DNA from: JAHJHG01 sp964463425
GTDB taxonomy: Bacteria; Patescibacteriota; Microgenomatia; UBA8517
NCBI GenBank assembly: GCA_964463425.1
Contig: CAYXBV010000008.1
Span: forward strand, 1 to 24,237
DNA length: 24,237 bases
Direction of reading: 5' to 3'
The position numbers were made by a program, and so were the translations under genes. Shown piece by piece: positions 22,376 through 24,237 of the stretch. The stretch's first letter is position 1. Each line of letters begins with the position of its first letter. Under the pieces are notes generated by a model. The model did not search any database and had not been told where the DNA came from. It saw nothing but the letters and a program-made list of their open reading frames with translations.

Positions 22376-23313
22376 ATTTTTATCGGCTTATTCAAGTCAA
22401 TTATCACATAATTATCAGTTTTTTCTATAACTTCGTAGTTTTCTTCAACCATAAGAGTATCTGTGTCATTAAGGTTTACTGACACATAGTAATCGGCGCC
22501 TCTTTCTATTAAGGTCTCTAGCGATGTGTCAATTACAGGCCAACCCTTTCGCTTGGTTTGATAAAGAAAGGCNNNNNNNNNNNNNNNNNNNNNNNNNNNN
22601 NNNNNNNNNNNNNNNNNNNNNNNNNNNNNNNNNNNNNNNNNNNNNNNNNNNNNNNNNNNNNNNNNNNNNNNNGCCGCAGGTACAAAATAAAAAGCGGTAA
22701 AGGGCTTCATTAACATCGATACTGTAAACAATATTCCGGACAAATATAGCCAGTAAGACCTATTCTTTTCCATAAAGAGAACAAAAAACCATAGAGCTAC
22801 AAGGGCAAATGTTATGGCAGTAGGATCAGGCAATATTACTCTTGTAAAATAAATGTTGAATGGTAAAAGCATGTAAACAGCTGCTGCGAAAAGTCCACCA
22901 TATTTACTTATAAATTTACTACCCAAAAGATAAATCATGACTGCGGAAACCATTGAAGAAAAAATGGCAACTAATCGTCCCCATACTTCCAAAGAAAATT
23001 GAGGAAAAATATTAACTAAGCTTGCGTGGATAACGTTGAAGATGGGTAACTCAACAAAACGATAACCATTAGGGTTGTAAAGTCTTGATTGAGTAGCCGA
23101 AAAATCATGATAGCGTGGATATAAAAAATTAATTCCTTCTTCTACGTAAACTCTAGTTACTGAGGCAGTATCTGCTTGACGGAAAGAGTGCCAGTCAGCA
23201 ATTGGATTATTAATTTTATAAAGTCTCACCAAAAAGCCTAAAATCAATATTATTGTTAACAAATAATATTCAATATGTCTTACTTTTTGTATTCGTTCAA
23301 TTATTGTTTTCAT
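22372..23313 (-). CDS. GT39/ArnT-like polytopic membrane glycosyltransferase, interrupted by an assembly gap
   Basis: Membrane glycosyltransferase of the GT-C type that uses a polyprenyl-phosphate sugar and acts at the outer face. The N-terminal helix is followed by NNPIADWHSFRQADTASVTR, where the acidic residue after the first helix is the expected catalytic/metal site. Several hydrophobic helices and a VILPDPTAITFALVALWFF segment follow. After the gap, the last ~65 residues form a soluble tail (GADYYVSVNLNDTDTLMVEE). Without the gap only ~280 residues are visible, well short of the usual 450-550, so the 100 N probably hide more. The ATG at 23313 is preferred; 23334 would lengthen the overlap with the upstream gene. 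Confidence 0.75.
   Translation of the reverse strand: MKTIIERIQKVRHIEYYLLTIILILGFLVRLYKINNPIADWHSFRQADTASVTRVYVEEGINFLYPRYHDFSATQSRLYNPNGYRFVELPIFNVIHASLVNIFPQFSLEVWGRLVAIFSSMVSAVMIYLLGSKFISKYGGLFAAAVYMLLPFNIYFTRVILPDPTAITFALVALWFFVLFMEKNRSYWLYLSGILFTVSMLMKPFTAFYFVPAXXXXXXXXXXXXXXXXXXXXXXXXXXXXXXXXXXAFLYQTKRKGWPVIDTSLETLIERGADYYVSVNLNDTDTLMVEENYEVIEKTDNYVIIDLNKPIKI
22573..22672. other. assembly gap (100 N) inside the membrane glycosyltransferase gene
   Basis: Exactly 100 N. The reading frame happens to continue across it, but the missing membrane helices suggest the real missing length is larger. Confidence 0.99.
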
Positions 23314-24237
23314 TTTGCAATAAAGCGACGGCAAACCCGGCTAAAAGCCAAAATATGATAGCAAACTTTGATGCCTCAAAAACATCTATAAACATTGCAT
23401 TTATAAATATTGCCGGCAATGCTCCTGTAAAACCTGCTATAAAAGCAAGCTCAACTCCCTTAAATCTCTTTTTTAAGGGTAGCGCATCATATATCAACTT
23501 TCCAATTCTAATAAATATCAGGAAGAAAGCAAGAAATCCAAGTACTCCAACTTCGCCCAACAACCTAAGGTAATCATTGTCTGTGGCAAGAGTTATCGAT
23601 GAATACCCTGTCCCCAACAACGGACTCTTTGTGAGAGCCCTTATTGCTCTTGGCCACTCAACATCAAAACGAATCGATGTTGACCTGTCTTCAAATACGG
23701 GAATTGGTGTTGGGGTTGGAACAGTAGTCTTCTTTCTGAACGATCCGCTTTCTGGATCTTCAACAGCAAGGACTACCCCCTCTTGTGTTTCAAATAATAG
23801 TTTCTTATTAACTTCCTCGATTTTTTCCTTACCTACGTCAATCAGGCGTTGATATCTAGATGTCAAATTAGAAGACAAACTAAAAAACAAAATACTTATA
23901 AGAATCATGACGGGAATAATTTTATATTTTTTAATTAAAAGTAACGACAAAGTCGAAGCAACAAGGTACGATGCCGCAGATATTCTTGATCCTGAAAAAG
24001 ACAGTAACCACAAACCAGACAGAAGAACGGCTAACGAGGCCGTTTTAATCCGAATATCCTTGACCAGTAGTAATAAGGGTAAATAAATTGGCAATAACAA
24101 AATAAGAAACGTAGCTAAATCATAATGACCTGCGAATGTTGCGTTAATATGTCCACCGGAAACATACCTCAAGGCAACGCCCTTTGCGTATTCTTCATTT
24201 TGGGTCACTATAATTGGCCAATTAAAATGTCTTTGGC
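23297..24237 (-). CDS. O-antigen ligase/polymerase-like membrane protein (Wzy_C family), N-terminus beyond window
   Basis: The reading frame is open to the right edge of the window, through codons upstream of a GTG at 24208, so the true start lies outside. The visible 313 residues have several membrane helices. They also contain GGHINATFAGHYDLATF, the family's hallmark segment FSGSRISAASYL, a large polar external loop carrying a Pro/Thr stretch (TVPTPTPIPV) and the C-terminal GTGYSSITLATDNDYLRLLGEVGVLGF segment. These fit the O-antigen ligase/polymerase (WaaL/Wzy) superfamily, which joins or polymerises lipid-linked glycans outside the membrane. Ligase and polymerase cannot be told apart from this. 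It overlaps the GT39-like gene by 17 nt. Confidence 0.85.
   Translation of the reverse strand, partial: QRHFNWPIIVTQNEEYAKGVALRYVSGGHINATFAGHYDLATFLILLLPIYLPLLLLVKDIRIKTASLAVLLSGLWLLSFSGSRISAASYLVASTLSLLLIKKYKIIPVMILISILFFSLSSNLTSRYQRLIDVGKEKIEEVNKKLLFETQEGVVLAVEDPESGSFRKKTTVPTPTPIPVFEDRSTSIRFDVEWPRAIRALTKSPLLGTGYSSITLATDNDYLRLLGEVGVLGFLAFFLIFIRIGKLIYDALPLKKRFKGVELAFIAGFTGALPAIFINAMFIDVFEASKFAIIFWLLAGFAVALLQNENNN

Overview
The window is AT-rich, densely packed bacterial DNA, most of it read on the minus strand (right to left). It joins a division and cell-wall (dcw) cluster to a surface-polysaccharide cluster. Several traits suggest a Patescibacteria/CPR genome, perhaps Microgenomates-like: MurE and MurF without their usual N-terminal domains, a DUF4012 protein beside a polyprenyl-phosphate sugar transferase, a single-chain GlyRS, a short RecO, and very small intergenic spaces. 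This placement is an inference, since no rRNA or marker phylogeny is available. TGA is used as an ordinary stop (glyS, murF, one glycosyltransferase), so the UGA-glycine code of Gracilibacteria/Absconditabacteria is not in use. Two runs of exactly 100 N (15851-15950 and 22573-22672) are scaffold gaps, and both fall inside genes.

Right part (about 14.4-24.2 kb), in order of transcription: an O-antigen ligase/polymerase-like membrane protein cut by the window edge, a GT39/ArnT-like membrane glycosyltransferase cut by a gap, GT4, GT2, GT4, GT4, a mannose-1-phosphate guanylyltransferase (manC), an initiating sugar-1-phosphate transferase, and a membrane-anchored DUF4012 protein. The glycosyltransferase genes and manC overlap head to tail and form one operon. 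Together they could make GDP-mannose, start a glycan on a lipid carrier, extend it and attach or polymerise it at the surface. No flippase is visible.

Middle (about 11.1-14.4 kb): a Nudix hydrolase on the plus strand diverges from recO. Then come glyS and a co-translated, membrane-anchored protein of unknown function.

Left part (1-11 kb): the dcw order is mraZ-rsmH-ftsL-ftsI-murE-murF-ddl-mraY-ftsW, with ftsW cut by the window edge. murD is absent from its common place between mraY and ftsW. Three extra genes interrupt the cluster: a 93-aa unknown gene on the plus strand between ftsI and murE, and a convergent, overlapping pair of predicted cytoplasmic cysteine-hydrolase genes (NlpC/P60-like and C39-like) between murE and murF. 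A period-10 direct repeat that resembles known MraZ boxes lies upstream of mraZ.

The most striking non-coding pattern is in the promoters. Many genes that start their own transcript have a -10 box, often extended (TGn), ending 6-8 nt and most often exactly 7 nt before the start codon. This predicts leaderless mRNAs. No tRNA, rRNA, CRISPR, insertion sequence or convincing intrinsic terminator was seen. Apart from the two N gaps, no gene-free stretch exceeds 300 bases; the longest is 10947-11120.
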